Positions 1 to 10,448 of a stretch of 43,587 bases of DNA are shown one piece after another (within the stretch, counting starts at the first letter, position 1; every line of letters begins with the position of its first letter). Source of the stretch: a virus; IMG/VR virus record IMGVR_UViG_3300008120_000093, positions 1-43,587 of that record; one strand, given 5' to 3'. Both the position numbers and the translations under genes were made by a program. Under the pieces are notes generated by a model. That model had not been told where the DNA came from, ran no database searches, and was given only the letters and a program-made list of their open reading frames with translations.

Positions 1-390
1 ATTGAAGAGTAGTTTTTCTGATTTCTCTTTTTGATTCAGTGCAGAATATGCAAAGGTTTCTTCCAAAAGAAGTTCAGTATCTTGAGGATTTTGTGATTTG
101 ATTTTTGAGATTTGAGTTAATGCTTTATCTGGATAGTTATTTTGGTTGTATGCGTTTATAAGATTTTTTGTGGTGATATAGAGTTCTTCTTTTGACTTTG
201 TAAGTTTTAATGCTTTTTCTCCATAGAGAATAGCATTTGAGAAATCTTTTATCTCAAAGAAAATCTTTGCAACATCATTATGTTGTTCAAAGGTTTCTGC
301 TCTTTTACCAAATGCCTGAAGAACTTGTGTTGTAAGTTCCTTTTCCTCAAACGAATATAAGGTCTTTGTGACCAACTCAAGTGGATTCAT
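1..390 (-). CDS. TPR-like protein, C-terminus cut by window
   Basis: An uninterrupted reading frame starts at the ATG ending at 390 (MNPLELVTKTLYSFEEKEL) and runs off the left edge, giving 130 visible codons and no stop. The translation is alpha-helical and lysine/glutamate rich. It has a repeating pattern of paired helices, for example EIKDFSNAILYGEKALKL followed by ELYITTKNLINAYNQNNYPDKA, with the small-residue and aromatic spacing of tetratricopeptide repeats. Cyanomyoviruses often carry long TPR proteins, some fused to a glycosyltransferase; whether such a domain follows cannot be seen. A CTAAATA late-type box lies 24 nt upstream. The frame is certain; the TPR assignment is by pattern only, and the function (scaffold, or glycosylation of fibres or DNA) is unknown. 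Confidence 0.75.
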   Translation of the reverse strand, partial: MNPLELVTKTLYSFEEKELTTQVLQAFGKRAETFEQHNDVAKIFFEIKDFSNAILYGEKALKLTKSKEELYITTKNLINAYNQNNYPDKALTQISKIKSQNPQDTELLLEETFAYSALNQKEKSEKLLFN

Positions 391-413
391 ACAAAATAAT
401 TTATTTTAAAATA

Positions 414-420
414 TTTAGAT
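414..420 (-). promoter_or_regulatory. candidate CTAAATA late promoter box
   Basis: CTAAATA on the minus strand, 24 nt before the TPR gene ATG, in the short gap after the RCC1 gene. It resembles the T4-type late box (N)ATAAATA but with a T for A change. The same variant occurs at similar distance before two other genes (17757-17763 and 10088-10094). There is no -35 element. Confidence 0.4.
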
Positions 421-1662
421 TCACAGCAAATCGTCCGATGTTTTTATTGCTGCGGTATGAAATTCCCCACAAGCAACTTGTTTCCAAGTAGATCGTCCTA
501 AAGATGTAGTAACTGGAGTAGATCTATCATTTGCTATCATTCCCAATTGCCCAGAACTACCAACTCCCCAAGACCATAGAGTTCCATCAGTTTTGATTGC
601 TAACATGTGAGAACTGCCAACACTTGCTTGTTTCCAATTAGTACCTCCAGCAAATGTTGTGATTGGAGTTCTAACATATACTCCGAATGTATTCTGAGCG
701 TTCCCCAATTGTCCCAGATGAGTATGACCCCAAACCCATAGAGTACCATCAGTTTTGATCGCCGCTGTATTATTTTCTCTCAAAGAAACTTGTTTCCAGT
801 TAGTTCCTCCAGCAAATGTTGTGACTGGAGTAAATGTATTTACTTCATTATTAGTTCCCAGTACTCCAAAATTATTTTGTCCCCAAGTCCAAAAAGTTCC
901 ATCAGTCTTGATTGCTGCCATACGATTACCACCACAAGAAACTTGTTTCCAGTTGGTTCCTCCTGCAAATGTTGTGATTGGAGTGGCTCTACTAGTCGAA
1001 ATATTGTTTCCTAGTTTTCCACCACCATTGTCCCCCCAAGTCCACAAAGTTCCATCAGTCTTAATTGCAGCATTAAATGCGCCAGAAGAACTTCCCCAAC
1101 AACTAACTTGTCTCCAATTGGTTCCTCCTGCGAATGTTGTGACTGGAGTAGATCTATTAGTTCCTGTAGGTAAAGATTCATTAATTCCTAGTCCATAACC
1201 TCCTCTTCCCCAAATCCACAAAGTTCCATCAGTTTTTATTGCTGTTGTGCTAGTAAATCCACCCGCAACTTGTTTCCAGTTGGTTCCTCCTGCAAATGTG
1301 GTCGATGGAGTGGATCGATTTGCTGTTGTTGCATTTCCAAGTTGCCCATAATTATTATATCCCCAGGTCCATAGTGTTCCATCAGTTTTAATTGCTGCAG
1401 TGTGGCGTCTTCCACAGGAAACAGATCTCCAGTTTGATCCTCCCGCAAGTGTGGTGACTGGGTTAAAAGACTGACTCAGATTATTTGTTCCCAATTGTCC
1501 ATAATTATTACCTCCCCAAACCCACAACTCTGGAGTCTTTCCAAGTTCTTGAGCGATACCAGGATAAACACTCATCAAATAATCTTTAGTTATAAATTCA
1601 TAAGCAACATCAACACCATTACTTCTTCTAAAGTTAGTAGTTACTCTCTGATTGGAACTCAT
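421..1662 (-). CDS. RCC1-repeat beta-propeller protein A
   Basis: 413 residues. After an N-terminal leader of about 45 residues (TTNFRRSNGVDVAYEFITKD) come seven repeats of about 50 residues, each with an LWxWGxNNxGQLG strand, a [16 protein letters not shown] strand and a [10 protein letters not shown] turn. This is the RCC1 signature, and seven copies match one closed seven-bladed propeller. There is no signal peptide or membrane segment. In phages such proteins are probably virion or fibre-tip components that bind a receptor; that role is inferred from its place in the fibre cluster, next to a DUF4376 gene and a paralogue at 2353-3540. The start 5 nt after the DUF4376 stop suggests co-translation. 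The blades are very similar at DNA level, which favours recombination. Confidence 0.85.
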   Translation of the reverse strand: MSSNQRVTTNFRRSNGVDVAYEFITKDYLMSVYPGIAQELGKTPELWVWGGNNYGQLGTNNLSQSFNPVTTLAGGSNWRSVSCGRRHTAAIKTDGTLWTWGYNNYGQLGNATTANRSTPSTTFAGGTNWKQVAGGFTSTTAIKTDGTLWIWGRGGYGLGINESLPTGTNRSTPVTTFAGGTNWRQVSCWGSSSGAFNAAIKTDGTLWTWGDNGGGKLGNNISTSRATPITTFAGGTNWKQVSCGGNRMAAIKTDGTFWTWGQNNFGVLGTNNEVNTFTPVTTFAGGTNWKQVSLRENNTAAIKTDGTLWVWGHTHLGQLGNAQNTFGVYVRTPITTFAGGTNWKQASVGSSHMLAIKTDGTLWSWGVGSSGQLGMIANDRSTPVTTSLGRSTWKQVACGEFHTAAIKTSDDLL

Positions 1663-1666
1663 TTTA

Positions 1667-2335
1667 CTATGCTACTGGTGGTTGGATTGCTTCAGGAAGT
1701 TCTCTCACAATTACATCATAAACTTCATCAATTGTCGTACAGGCATCAATTTCTTGAAGTTTTGCAAGTTCCCAATCAAATGCTGCTTGAACGACTTTAT
1801 CAATTTCACTCACAATATACTGAAGATTTTCTGCGGTAACTTCTAACCAACCACTCAAGAACTTATAATTGCAAGATGCTGGTGCTGCACTTAACTTACT
1901 CGCCAACAATACTCTTTCTTCTCTTGAGGTTGATACTTGAACAGAAGTTCCATTAATATCTAGAGTAATTGTAGTATTTTCTTTTTCTCTTCTATATGGT
2001 GAAACTTCTTGCTTACGAAGTGCTTTGACTTCTTCTAGTGTCTTATCAACAATTGGGTAAGCAAATCTAACTTTAACTGGAATATTATCTTCTTCAATAA
2101 TTTCCCAAGTAAGATTTCCGATATTATGATACTTTGGATCGTGTTCTGGAATTACTTTTTCAATTGGTAGAAGATGTGTAAGACCATCACTAAAATGAAT
2201 TGGAAGGTCTGTATAACTTTGTGGAGAAATTCTTTCTTCTACTTCAAGGTCTTCTAAATCGGCATTAATGTATTTCACATTAAATCCCATTGGACCAAGT
2301 TCTAATGAGTTATTATGAATGAGTGCGATTTCCAT
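1667..2335 (-). CDS. DUF4376-type protein, fibre-associated
   Basis: 222 residues. The N-terminal half is a compact beta-rich region (MEIALIHNNSLELGPMGFNV). It is followed by a basic stretch (VKALRKQEVSPYRREKENTT) and a helical C-terminal domain containing SGWLEVTAENLQYIVSEIDK, which matches the DUF4376 pattern found in phage proteins linked to tail-fibre genes. It lies between two RCC1-repeat genes, 17 nt after the stop of one and 4 nt before the start of the other, so all three are probably made together. A role in assembling or capping the neighbouring adhesins is inference from position. A CATAAATA box lies at 2350-2357, but only 15 nt from the ATG, close for a late promoter. No Shine-Dalgarno sequence is evident. 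Confidence 0.75.
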   Translation of the reverse strand: MEIALIHNNSLELGPMGFNVKYINADLEDLEVEERISPQSYTDLPIHFSDGLTHLLPIEKVIPEHDPKYHNIGNLTWEIIEEDNIPVKVRFAYPIVDKTLEEVKALRKQEVSPYRREKENTTITLDINGTSVQVSTSREERVLLASKLSAAPASCNYKFLSGWLEVTAENLQYIVSEIDKVVQAAFDWELAKLQEIDACTTIDEVYDVIVRELPEAIQPPVA

Positions 2336-2352
2336 AGTTATTTTTTAGGTAT

Positions 2353-3540
2353 TTATGAGATTGGAAGGTCTGGTGTGGTTCCGGAGAAGACTGCCATAGG
2401 TCCATCGCTGTTTACAGATACATATTTCCAATTAGTTCCTCCCATAAATGTTGTAATTGGAGTAGGTATTGAAATTGCACTACTGCTAAAAGTATTTCCC
2501 AGTGACCCATTAACAGCAGAACCCCAAATCCATAAGGTTCCATCAGTTTTAATTGCTGCAGAAACAAGGTCTCCACCAGAAACTTGTTTCCAATTAGTTC
2601 CTCCAGCAAAAGTGGTGACTGGAGTACTTATGTTACCTGTTGTTACTGCGTTTCCAAGTCTTCCATTATTACCATAACCCCAAGTCCACAATGTTCCATC
2701 AGTCTTGATTGCTGCTACATGTATATCACCACAACTCACTTGTTTCCAGTTATTTCCTCCAGCAAATGTTGTGACCGGAGTGGATATACTGCCTGTTGTT
2801 ACTCCGTTTCCAAGTCTTCCATTAGAACCATTACCCCAAGTCCATAATGTTCCATCAGTTTTAACTGCTGCGCAAGATTGACCACCCGTAGAAACTTGTT
2901 TCCAGTTATTTCCTCCAGCAAATGTTGTGACCGGAGTGGATATACTGCCTGTTGTTACTCCGTTTCCAAGTCTCCCCCTAGCCTGATCACCCCAGACCCA
3001 TAAAGTTCCATCAGTTTTAACTGCTGCAGTGCCCGAAACTTGTTTCCAGTTGTTTCCTCCCGCAAATGTTGTTACAGGAGTACTTCTGTTAGGTGTTGTT
3101 GTGGCATTTCCTAGTCTTCCACCAGTAGCACTACCCCAAACCCATAAAGTTCCATCAGTTTTGATTGCTGAGGTAGTTCCAGATAAAGATTTCCAGTTGT
3201 TTCCTCCTGCAAATGTAGTGACTGGGGTTAGTGGACTGGCAGTTGACGGACCTAGAGCAAGTCCTCCCGCAGTATTGGTTCCCCAAACCCATAGAGTTCC
3301 GTCAGTTTTGATTGCTGCTGAAGCATTACTTGTCCCGGATGGCAATTTCCAATTAATTCCGCCAGAAGATGTTGTTACGGGAGTACTTCTGATAGGTGTT
3401 GTTGTGGCATTTCCTAGTCTTCCATTAATGGCATTACCCCAAGCCCACAACTCATCACCAACATATTGGTCTATTAACCAATACTCAGTTACAAAATAAT
3501 TTTCTAAATCTCCTTCTGGGGAGAAAAACTGATTAGGCAT
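2353..3540 (-). CDS. RCC1-repeat beta-propeller protein B
   Basis: 395 residues, paralogous to the protein at 421-1662. A short N-terminus ([20 protein letters not shown]) is followed by seven RCC1 repeats, each beginning LWxWG (for example [20 protein letters not shown]) and containing [17 protein letters not shown] and AAIKTDGT. Seven repeats fit a complete propeller. The start overlaps the stop of the upstream S74 fibre gene by 8 nt, indicating translational coupling. It is likely a virion adhesin or fibre-tip subunit (inference). Repeats four and five are encoded by an identical 80-bp stretch, a sign of recent internal duplication or gene conversion. It may partner with or substitute for its paralogue. 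Confidence 0.85.
   Translation of the reverse strand: MPNQFFSPEGDLENYFVTEYWLIDQYVGDELWAWGNAINGRLGNATTTPIRSTPVTTSSGGINWKLPSGTSNASAAIKTDGTLWVWGTNTAGGLALGPSTASPLTPVTTFAGGNNWKSLSGTTSAIKTDGTLWVWGSATGGRLGNATTTPNRSTPVTTFAGGNNWKQVSGTAAVKTDGTLWVWGDQARGRLGNGVTTGSISTPVTTFAGGNNWKQVSTGGQSCAAVKTDGTLWTWGNGSNGRLGNGVTTGSISTPVTTFAGGNNWKQVSCGDIHVAAIKTDGTLWTWGYGNNGRLGNAVTTGNISTPVTTFAGGTNWKQVSGGDLVSAAIKTDGTLWIWGSAVNGSLGNTFSSSAISIPTPITTFMGGTNWKYVSVNSDGPMAVFSGTTPDLPIS
2738..2973. repeat. 80-bp exact direct repeat within RCC1 gene B
   Basis: Positions 2738-2817 and 2894-2973 are identical over 80 bp. The offset is 156 bp, exactly 52 codons, or one propeller blade. Because the offset keeps frame, unequal recombination would add or remove whole blades without breaking the gene. 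Confidence 0.9.
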
Positions 3541-6469
3541 TTAACTTTCTCTCCAACTCTTCGATACGAATTTGCTGCTCTTTAATTGCTTCAATTAATA
3601 CCCCAACAATATTTCCATAAGAGACTGATTTTAATCCGTTGCTATTCATCTCAACTACTTCGGGAAGTACTTTTTCAATATCTTGTGCGATAACACCAAT
3701 TGAAGGTTTTTGATTATTTATCCAATCATAACGAACTCCTTCAAGTTGTTTCACAAGTTCAATTGAATTATCTATAGGTCTTATGTTGGTCTTTTGAGTT
3801 TTGTCAGATAGTGATGTGAATATTGTGGCCGACAAAGTTCCAGTTGCAGGATTAAACTGGAGGTTTGGTGAAGAAACCCTAACATTAACTAAAGTTCCTG
3901 AAGTTGCGCTTTGGAATAATGGATATAATGTAGCATTTGTAGAAGTATCATCCGTAATCGAACCTCCACTTCCTGTAGCTCCTTGAGTCCCTGTAGTACC
4001 CTGTGCTCCAGTAGGACCCGTAGTACCTGTGGTTCCTTGAGTGCCTGTGGTTCCTTGTGCTCCAGTAGGACCCGTAGCACCTGTTGTTCCTTGGGCCCCA
4101 GTAGGACCAGTAGTACCTGTAGCACCAGTTGTTCCTTGGGCTCCCGTAGTACCTTGAGTACCTGTAGTACCAGTAGTACCTGTTGTTCCTTGGGCCCCAG
4201 TAGGACCCGTAGCACCAGTTGTTCCTTGAGTACCTGTTGTTCCTTGGGCCCCAGTAGGACCCGTAGTACCTGTGGTTCCTTGAGTACCTGTTGTCCCTTG
4301 TGCTCCAGTAGGACCAGTTGTTCCTTGAGTACCTGTTGTCCCTTGTGCTCCAGTAGGACCAGTAGTACCTGTGGTTCCCTGAAGACCTTGAATACCTGCA
4401 GCAAAAGGTGCAGTCCAACGAACACCAGTTCCTGTAGAAACAAGAATAGACCCACCAGCACCTACATTATTGTCAATGTCTCTAAGAGCAGCATCTAACT
4501 CTACAGTTTGAGCGAATGTAGTCAATCCACTAACACGCAGTGCTGTTAATGATCCTACAGAAGTCAATGATGAATTAACGACACCAGAACCTAATGTAGT
4601 TGCATCAAGAACTGCAGTACCATTAACTCTGTATGTTTGTCCTGAAGCAATATTAAGGCCAGCAGCAAGAGTTCCAACGGAAGTTAGTGATGAAGTAACA
4701 ACGTTTGCACCCAAAGTTGTTGCAGATAGAACATTAACACCTGCAATTTGGTAGGTATTGCCAGTGATTAGATTAAGAGTACCTGTTGTTACGATTCCAG
4801 AGACACTTAATTGTCTGGAAAACAGTGTTGTTCCCGTGACAGTTGTAATACCAGCAAAGGTTGATGTTCCAGAAACATTTAGAGAACCTAAAGTTCCAAC
4901 AGAAGTTAATGATGAGTTAACTACTCCAGAACCTAGTGTAGTTGCATCAAGAACAGAAGTTCCATTAACTCTATATGTTTGACCCGAAGCAATGTTGAGG
5001 CCACCAGCAAGAGTTCCAACAGAGGTTAATGATGAATTGACAACACCAGAACCAAGTGTAGTTGAATCAAGAACGGTGCTTCCATTAATTTTATAATCAG
5101 TACCAGTGGTGGCATTATAACCACTGGATGTTGTTACACCAGATACGACCAATCGAGATAATGTTCCAACAGAAGTCAGCGATGAATTGAGAATACCAGA
5201 TCCCAACGTTGTACTATTGAGAACTGTAGTACCATTGATTTTATAATCATTTGCGGAGGGAACATTATATCCACTAGATGTTGTTATACCAGATATAAGA
5301 ACATTTCCTTGAACTGTAAGAGCACTTGTTGGGATTGTACTTCCAATTCCAACATTAGATAATGTGTGAATACCTGCGGCAGTTGTTACCCATTGTCCTC
5401 CTCCAGTTGAAACAACTGTAGCAATGCCTGCAGAAAAAAGAACTGATAAATTTGAACCATAATCAAATACGGAGGCAACTCCAATTAAAGTGTTATCATC
5501 TCTAACTTCAACTCCAGTGCCTGCAGCAACAACTCCAGTTAATCCAGAACCATCACCTACAAATAATCCAGCAGTGACAATTCCAGTGATTATTGCACTT
5601 CCATGAACGTCAAGTTTTGCTGTTGGATTAAATGTACCAAGACCAACATTTCCATTTAATCTGTAAATATCGCTGAAATAAGTATCGGAAGGATTCTCAT
5701 ATTCCCAATTTCCTCCACCAATGCTAATATCAACAGTTTTTGTACCAGCATTATATGAAATTGAATTTCCAGCACCAACAAAGTTTAATGCTGTTATAAT
5801 TCCAGTTGTTACATTAACACTTCCGGATTGAATACCAATACCACGAATACCACCAACAAAAGTAGAAACTCCGGTTACACTTAAGTTTCCAGTTAGGTTG
5901 ATATCAGTAAATGTGTTTGCTGCACCAACTGGTGCTACTCCTTTAATTCCACTATAAACTGCACCGCTAATATAAACACTCTTTCCAGTAAAGTTAACTC
6001 CACTTGGAAGGTTTGTTCCAATAAAGTTTAAAGTTCCTGATTGGTAGTCAAAGAACCATTCATCATTATTACCAGAACCAGCAGCAACTAATTGAGTTCC
6101 AGATGCAGCAGCGGTTGCAGCATTGCCTGATGTATGAACGTAGACTTTTACAAGATAAGTAGAACCAATTTCTGGTGGAATCCAATCGGTAATGTTTGTT
6201 TTCCAGGTTCTATTTGTAGATGAAGTGGTATCTGCAGTGCATTCAACAGGTAGTGATGTTGGATATAAGGTAACTACTGATGTGCTACTGACAGGAATAG
6301 TTGTTGGTATTAGATTTGATTGAGCCCAGACGTTATCACCTCTCAATAATAACGCACTTGAGATGGATTCGTTTACTGCATCCTTAATTGCTGCAGTATC
6401 AGTCTTCGCTCTACCATAACCAATTTTTTTCCAGAGATAGTCTATCTTCTGATCGTTTGAAATAGCCAT
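3533..6469 (-). CDS. collagen-like tail fibre with C-terminal S74 chaperone
   Basis: 978 residues. The N-terminal ~190 residues look like a virion attachment region ([20 protein letters not shown]). Residues ~190-690 are tandem beta repeats ([21 protein letters not shown]). Residues 692-833 are 47 uninterrupted Gly-X-Y triplets rich in GTT, GPT and GAQ, expected to trimerise. The C-terminus (~886-978) is an intramolecular chaperone of the S74/endosialidase type: SDKTQKTNI places Ser888 and Lys893 as the probable self-cleavage dyad, followed by [23 protein letters not shown] and a terminal coiled coil. Such domains trimerise fibres and are then released. It starts 1 nt after the stop of the PKD fibre gene. 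The host receptor is unknown. Confidence 0.85.
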   Translation of the reverse strand: MAISNDQKIDYLWKKIGYGRAKTDTAAIKDAVNESISSALLLRGDNVWAQSNLIPTTIPVSSTSVVTLYPTSLPVECTADTTSSTNRTWKTNITDWIPPEIGSTYLVKVYVHTSGNAATAAASGTQLVAAGSGNNDEWFFDYQSGTLNFIGTNLPSGVNFTGKSVYISGAVYSGIKGVAPVGAANTFTDINLTGNLSVTGVSTFVGGIRGIGIQSGSVNVTTGIITALNFVGAGNSISYNAGTKTVDISIGGGNWEYENPSDTYFSDIYRLNGNVGLGTFNPTAKLDVHGSAIITGIVTAGLFVGDGSGLTGVVAAGTGVEVRDDNTLIGVASVFDYGSNLSVLFSAGIATVVSTGGGQWVTTAAGIHTLSNVGIGSTIPTSALTVQGNVLISGITTSSGYNVPSANDYKINGTTVLNSTTLGSGILNSSLTSVGTLSRLVVSGVTTSSGYNATTGTDYKINGSTVLDSTTLGSGVVNSSLTSVGTLAGGLNIASGQTYRVNGTSVLDATTLGSGVVNSSLTSVGTLGSLNVSGTSTFAGITTVTGTTLFSRQLSVSGIVTTGTLNLITGNTYQIAGVNVLSATTLGANVVTSSLTSVGTLAAGLNIASGQTYRVNGTAVLDATTLGSGVVNSSLTSVGSLTALRVSGLTTFAQTVELDAALRDIDNNVGAGGSILVSTGTGVRWTAPFAAGIQGLQGTTGTTGPTGAQGTTGTQGTTGPTGAQGTTGTQGTTGTTGPTGAQGTTGTQGTTGATGPTGAQGTTGTTGTTGTQGTTGAQGTTGATGTTGPTGAQGTTGATGPTGAQGTTGTQGTTGTTGPTGAQGTTGTQGATGSGGSITDDTSTNATLYPLFQSATSGTLVNVRVSSPNLQFNPATGTLSATIFTSLSDKTQKTNIRPIDNSIELVKQLEGVRYDWINNQKPSIGVIAQDIEKVLPEVVEMNSNGLKSVSYGNIVGVLIEAIKEQQIRIEELERKLNA
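3971..4396 (-). repeat. Gly-X-Y collagen-like coding repeat
   Basis: A run of 47 glycine-X-Y codon triplets, dominated by GTT, GTQ, GPT and GAQ, encoded by near-identical 9, 18 and 27 bp units. It also opens long spurious frames on both strands. The unit structure keeps frame, so the repeat length could vary between isolates. Confidence 0.9.
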
Positions 6470-6470
6470 T

Positions 6471-9400
6471 TTACGCTGCAGCTCCTATACTAAGACTTGT
6501 TACGGATTGCCCTGATGCCAAAGCAATTCTTATAAGAACAACATTACCAGTAGCATTACTCATGTTTTCGCTACCTAGTGTCATAGTATAACCACCACTT
6601 AAAGATGTTGATGCAATAATTCTATCTCCATTAGTGAAAGCACAACCATCAGAACCATTTCCACCCGGTCCACTACCAGGAACTCCAGAACCTCCATAAG
6701 CAGTGTCTGCTCTTAACCAACCATTTAATCCACTTGTAGTATCTATGCTTGTTCCGGGTGCAGCAATCCAAACACCAGCGACACCAGTGGAACTTGTGAT
6801 ATTGATGTCAAAGTTAGCAACAACCCTCCTTCTAAATGCAAAAGTAAAATACTGAGTTCCACTTCTTCCAGATGAAAAATTAGGACCAACTGGAAGATAA
6901 CCAGTCGAGTAATTTACTTGGTTATGGGTGATAGCACCCAATCTGACGACAGATTCTGCCGTTGTAGTAATTCCTGCTGGAGAAGATGATTCAGAATATG
7001 GATTGTTAGTATAGAAATTAGTTGCTCCATTATAGGAAGGAGTTGTTGTAGTAACTCCAGGACCAAAATTATAAATTCTTATTCCATTATCAGTGTAGGT
7101 TCCATCACCAAGTCCAGAAGGAACTGCTATTGAAACCTCAGAAATTCCGGATTGTGCTGCGGTATGTACTTGGATGTTAGTCGAAATATCACTTGTGTAG
7201 CTACTGGTTCCGTTTACATTCTTGGCACGAACTCTGACTCTATCAATAGTTCTTACACTTGAGGATGTGATTGGAACTGTCAAACTTGAAATAGCATATG
7301 GAGAAGATACTCCAACGTTAGCGATGGGAATTCCACCACTTAACATACTTGAAGGACCATTAATTTGAGAATATGTGTAATCACTATCTACTATAGCCAC
7401 ACTAGAAGTTCCTTCTTGATTTGTGCCATTATCAACCTCAACAATATCAGACTGGTTTGTATATGTCTGTCCTGTGAGATTTGTAACTGTCAATCCAGAC
7501 AAAGTAAGAGATGGCGAACCACTGTTGTAATAAGGAATACCAGAAACATAGCGATAAGTACCAGCAACGTTTTCTGCAAGTGTTGCAGTCGAAATACTTA
7601 CAACAGGTGTGGCAGTTACATCATCTTTAACAAACTGCACTGCGTTTGTGTTACCAGTAACACTATGAAGCAATCTCATACTATTCACACCAACGCTTAA
7701 AGCAGAAACTGCTTTTGAAACTTTTGCCTTAAATCCTTTATACAGTCCAGGATAATAAATACTTGCCGCAAAAGTTGTAGTTGAACCAGAAGAATTCAAT
7801 AACTGATAATCACTTTCTTCAGTAATTACAAGACTTGTGTAAGTTCCAGAATCATCTCCACTAGTCAATACTCTAGAACCATCAGAGGATCCGTTTACAT
7901 GTGCTGTAAGAGTTCCACTATTTGCATTATAAGCAAATGTAGAAGTTGCCGTAGCTTCAGCAGTTCCACCAGTTACACGAGTAACATCATTACCAGCAGA
8001 TAATGTAGTACCTCCAGTATTATCAGTAAATCCAGAAACAAGTCTTGGGTTTGTTCCAGTGCTAGTGACGTTTGATAGTGTTTTGCTGCTTAGTCCATCT
8101 GGTGCTGCAGGTGCATCATCATAAACTTTCAACAGTCCAGTTCCAACAGCAGGAATAACAGCAGGGTCTGCAGTATTATGCGCGTTTAGAGTTAGAGTGA
8201 GCGTATCTCTGGTTGTAGAACTATTTGTTCCTTCAACCCAAGTATGCTGTAGTCTTGAGGCAGAAACATCAGCACCACCAGAAGCAGTATTATTTGCAAT
8301 AGAATCATTTGATGAACCATCTCCCCAGTTCATCGTATAATTAACAGTTGCTCCACTTGTATTCGAAGTGTTATTATCTAGGTATAAAGATTGACCTTCA
8401 ACCACATATAAGTCATTACCTGAAAGAACAGAACCTCCAGTAGATGTTCTATATAAATCGAAGGAAACTACTGGATTTGGGGTGTAAACTGTAATATAAT
8501 TGCTCTTTGCTGTAGAATAACTACTTCCTGCACCAATTCCAGAATTATTCTTAGCAACTAGAGATATTGAGAATAATCCACCTGCTGGTTGAGTATATGT
8601 ATGTGGAATAGATGCAGAGGTATAATTGGAGGTTGATGTACCATCTCCCCAATCAACATCATAACGATTAGCATTTCCAGAACTTGTAACTGATAGAGTA
8701 ATTGATAATGGAGAACCACCAGCTAGTGAACTTGAAGAGAAATCTACATTAGTAACTGCAGTATTTCTTATGATATTAAATGCAAGTTCATTTAAGTCAT
8801 CAACACTATCAACTAACTTTGTGCTTCCAGTAAAAGTATTAAGTGCTCCGTTGCTAGTGATACTAGAGTCTGTAGGTGTTCCTAAAGTCAATGCACCGCC
8901 TTGACCGTAAAATGTAGATGCAGTGACAACACCACTGATATTTGTGTTTGTATTAATGTTTGTTGAAGTTGACGAAATAGTGGCAGACAACGCTCCATTA
9001 TTATAAAAATATAGAATATTTTCATTTGCTCCAGGAGATGATTCTGGAATAATATAGGTGTTACCATCAACATCCTTGACGCCACCAAGAGAACCCCAAG
9101 AACCACCTGGTCCATAACCTTCAAAGGTTGAGAATTCTGTGTTATATCGTATTTGTCCCGTTACAGCTACACCAACAGAGTCTCTTTGTGCTGTTGTCCC
9201 AACAGGAATTTGGATAGAATTTGTACTGTTAAATATAACTCTATTTGAAAATGTTGATACTCCAACTACCGATAGTTGGTCGTCAACAATTACCGTACCT
9301 GCACTTGAATCAAGTGTTAGATTTCCAGAAGAAGTGTCAATTTCATTATCATCCGCAATACCGATTCTTACATTATCGATTGTTGCTCCACCATTTGCAT

Positions 9401-10046
9401 CAATGAGACCATTAAATGTTGATATTCCGGCAACATAAACGTTGTTATTAAAAGTTGAAAATCCAACAAAAGTTCCAATGCCAGTTAAAGTTAAATTTCC
9501 ATTTACGTTTAAATCTTGAATAAGATCAACATCAGCATTGAATGTTGAAACTCCAGAAACATTTAATTGTTTTGAAAATAGAGTTTCTCCAGTAACAGTT
9601 GTTATACCAGAGAAAGTCGAAATTCCATTTACAAGAACATCATTAGATACAAAAACATCTCCAGAAACTGTCAATTCCGAAGTTGGATTTGTGGTTGCTA
9701 TTCCAACCTTACCCCCACCGGTTGCAAGAACAACACTCTTATCAGTAGATGAATTTATTTCTAAAACATCTAAAGTTTGAGAGTTAAAGGAAATATCTCC
9801 CTTCAAAACCCCATTCTGTTTGAATCTTAACTGAGATGTTGATGTAATTCCCGAATCAATATCTACAAGTGATTGTCCTTCAGGACTTCTTACAGAAAGT
9901 TTTGCTTCATTAGCAGAAAATAAGTCTAACTCGGATATTGGATTTGTTGTTCCCAGTCCAACTCTACCCGTATCCGCATTAGCAAGGACAAGATTTGTAT
10001 TAACCTCTAAACCGTGTTTTACTACAAAGTTCTTGTTTATTCCCAA
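6471..10046 (-). CDS. large fibre/virion protein with PKD-like domains
   Basis: 1191 residues. The start is TTG at 10046: a TGA lies in frame two codons upstream, no ATG occurs for hundreds of codons, and AGGGGAG sits at correct spacing before it. The N-terminus ([20 protein letters not shown]) is followed by fibre repeats such as VGLGTTNP and [17 protein letters not shown], shared with the neighbouring collagen fibre. Residues ~430-660 hold two PKD-like domains ([14 protein letters not shown] and [12 protein letters not shown]). The C-terminal part is Ser/Thr/Gly-rich beta structure. PKD and related Ig-like folds on phage virions usually bind carbohydrate or protein surfaces. A late box TATAAATA lies 30 nt upstream. 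Probably a long tail fibre or capsid-decorating fibre; its exact location is unknown. Confidence 0.8.
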   Translation of the reverse strand: MGINKNFVVKHGLEVNTNLVLANADTGRVGLGTTNPISELDLFSANEAKLSVRSPEGQSLVDIDSGITSTSQLRFKQNGVLKGDISFNSQTLDVLEINSSTDKSVVLATGGGKVGIATTNPTSELTVSGDVFVSNDVLVNGISTFSGITTVTGETLFSKQLNVSGVSTFNADVDLIQDLNVNGNLTLTGIGTFVGFSTFNNNVYVAGISTFNGLIDANGGATIDNVRIGIADDNEIDTSSGNLTLDSSAGTVIVDDQLSVVGVSTFSNRVIFNSTNSIQIPVGTTAQRDSVGVAVTGQIRYNTEFSTFEGYGPGGSWGSLGGVKDVDGNTYIIPESSPGANENILYFYNNGALSATISSTSTNINTNTNISGVVTASTFYGQGGALTLGTPTDSSITSNGALNTFTGSTKLVDSVDDLNELAFNIIRNTAVTNVDFSSSSLAGGSPLSITLSVTSSGNANRYDVDWGDGTSTSNYTSASIPHTYTQPAGGLFSISLVAKNNSGIGAGSSYSTAKSNYITVYTPNPVVSFDLYRTSTGGSVLSGNDLYVVEGQSLYLDNNTSNTSGATVNYTMNWGDGSSNDSIANNTASGGADVSASRLQHTWVEGTNSSTTRDTLTLTLNAHNTADPAVIPAVGTGLLKVYDDAPAAPDGLSSKTLSNVTSTGTNPRLVSGFTDNTGGTTLSAGNDVTRVTGGTAEATATSTFAYNANSGTLTAHVNGSSDGSRVLTSGDDSGTYTSLVITEESDYQLLNSSGSTTTFAASIYYPGLYKGFKAKVSKAVSALSVGVNSMRLLHSVTGNTNAVQFVKDDVTATPVVSISTATLAENVAGTYRYVSGIPYYNSGSPSLTLSGLTVTNLTGQTYTNQSDIVEVDNGTNQEGTSSVAIVDSDYTYSQINGPSSMLSGGIPIANVGVSSPYAISSLTVPITSSSVRTIDRVRVRAKNVNGTSSYTSDISTNIQVHTAAQSGISEVSIAVPSGLGDGTYTDNGIRIYNFGPGVTTTTPSYNGATNFYTNNPYSESSSPAGITTTAESVVRLGAITHNQVNYSTGYLPVGPNFSSGRSGTQYFTFAFRRRVVANFDINITSSTGVAGVWIAAPGTSIDTTSGLNGWLRADTAYGGSGVPGSGPGGNGSDGCAFTNGDRIIASTSLSGGYTMTLGSENMSNATGNVVLIRIALASGQSVTSLSIGAAA

Positions 10047-10075
10047 GGTTCACTCTCCCCTTGCACTATTTTAGT

Positions 10076-10083
10076 TATTTATA
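10076..10083 (-). promoter_or_regulatory. T4-type late promoter TATAAATA
   Basis: An exact TATAAATA on the minus strand, 30 nt before the TTG start of the PKD fibre gene. The same box and distance recur before the 1953-residue gene, gene 26 and gene 4. Confidence 0.75.
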
Positions 10084-10087
10084 AAAA

Positions 10088-10094
10088 CTAAATA
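10088..10094 (+). promoter_or_regulatory. candidate CTAAATA late promoter box
   Basis: CTAAATA on the plus strand, 22 nt before the ATG at 10116 and back to back with the minus-strand TATAAATA box. It would give the lone plus-strand gene its own late transcript. It is a variant of the consensus. Confidence 0.4.
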
Positions 10095-10115
10095 ATAAAA
10101 AGTATTTTTGGAAAT

Positions 10116-10445
10116 ATGGCATCCCAAGTATTAAGTGGCGCAAGCAACGTTGGTTATACAAATAACACAGGTCAAAATGTGAGAGTAATTATCAACTATA
10201 TGGCAGGAACCAATATTGCTATGAGTTGGGCTGGAATTTCAATAAGCAGCACTGGATTATCTGCTATTGGAAGAAATCTTGCTTATACAAGCGCAAGTTC
10301 AACTTCAGCAAACAATTCACTCACTACAGCATCGACGGGAACTGCTGCTGCACTACCCACAGAAATAATGCTTGCCCCAACTCAGACATTTTCTGCAACT
10401 GGTGTGTCTGCGTATAATATAGTAATAATTCCAGAGTTGGGGTAA
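10116..10445 (+). CDS. small virion-type protein on opposite strand
   Basis: 109 residues (MASQVLSGASNVGYTNNTGQ). The protein is rich in Ser, Thr, Ala and Asn, low in charge, and predicted mostly beta: VRVIINYMAG, ISISSTGLSAIG, and a C-terminal strand YNIVIIPELG. It has no signal peptide or membrane helix. Low charge and small polar residues are typical of phage fibre-tip or decoration proteins, but I recognise no family. It is the only plus-strand gene among the fibre genes, diverging from the PKD fibre gene and ending 3 nt from the stop of the convergent 1953-residue gene. It may act in fibre function or as a decoration protein (inference). Confidence 0.75.
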   Translation: MASQVLSGASNVGYTNNTGQNVRVIINYMAGTNIAMSWAGISISSTGLSAIGRNLAYTSASSTSANNSLTTASTGTAAALPTEIMLAPTQTFSATGVSAYNIVIIPELG

Positions 10446-10448
10446 GCA

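Noticed and set aside
755-1198. Open plus-strand frames opposite the RCC1 gene (and similarly at 2315-2847 and 3029-3499)
   Set aside because: They mirror the RCC1 repeats in another frame, with repetitive Pro/Val-rich translations, and have no ribosome site. They are shadows of the minus-strand genes.
2350-2357. CATAAATA box before the DUF4376 gene
   Set aside because: It is only 15 nt from the ATG, unlike the 27-31 nt seen for other late boxes, so a transcript would have almost no leader. Kept as a note, not a feature.
421-3540. Regularly spaced DNA repeats that could suggest a CRISPR array
   Set aside because: The spacing of about 150 bp is that of protein blades, the 'spacers' are coding, and no cas genes occur nearby.
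3889-4498. Several long frames on both strands across the collagen-like repeat
   Set aside because: Their translations are low-complexity artefacts of the 9-bp Gly-X-Y coding unit; the correct frame is fixed by the flanking fibre and S74 domains.
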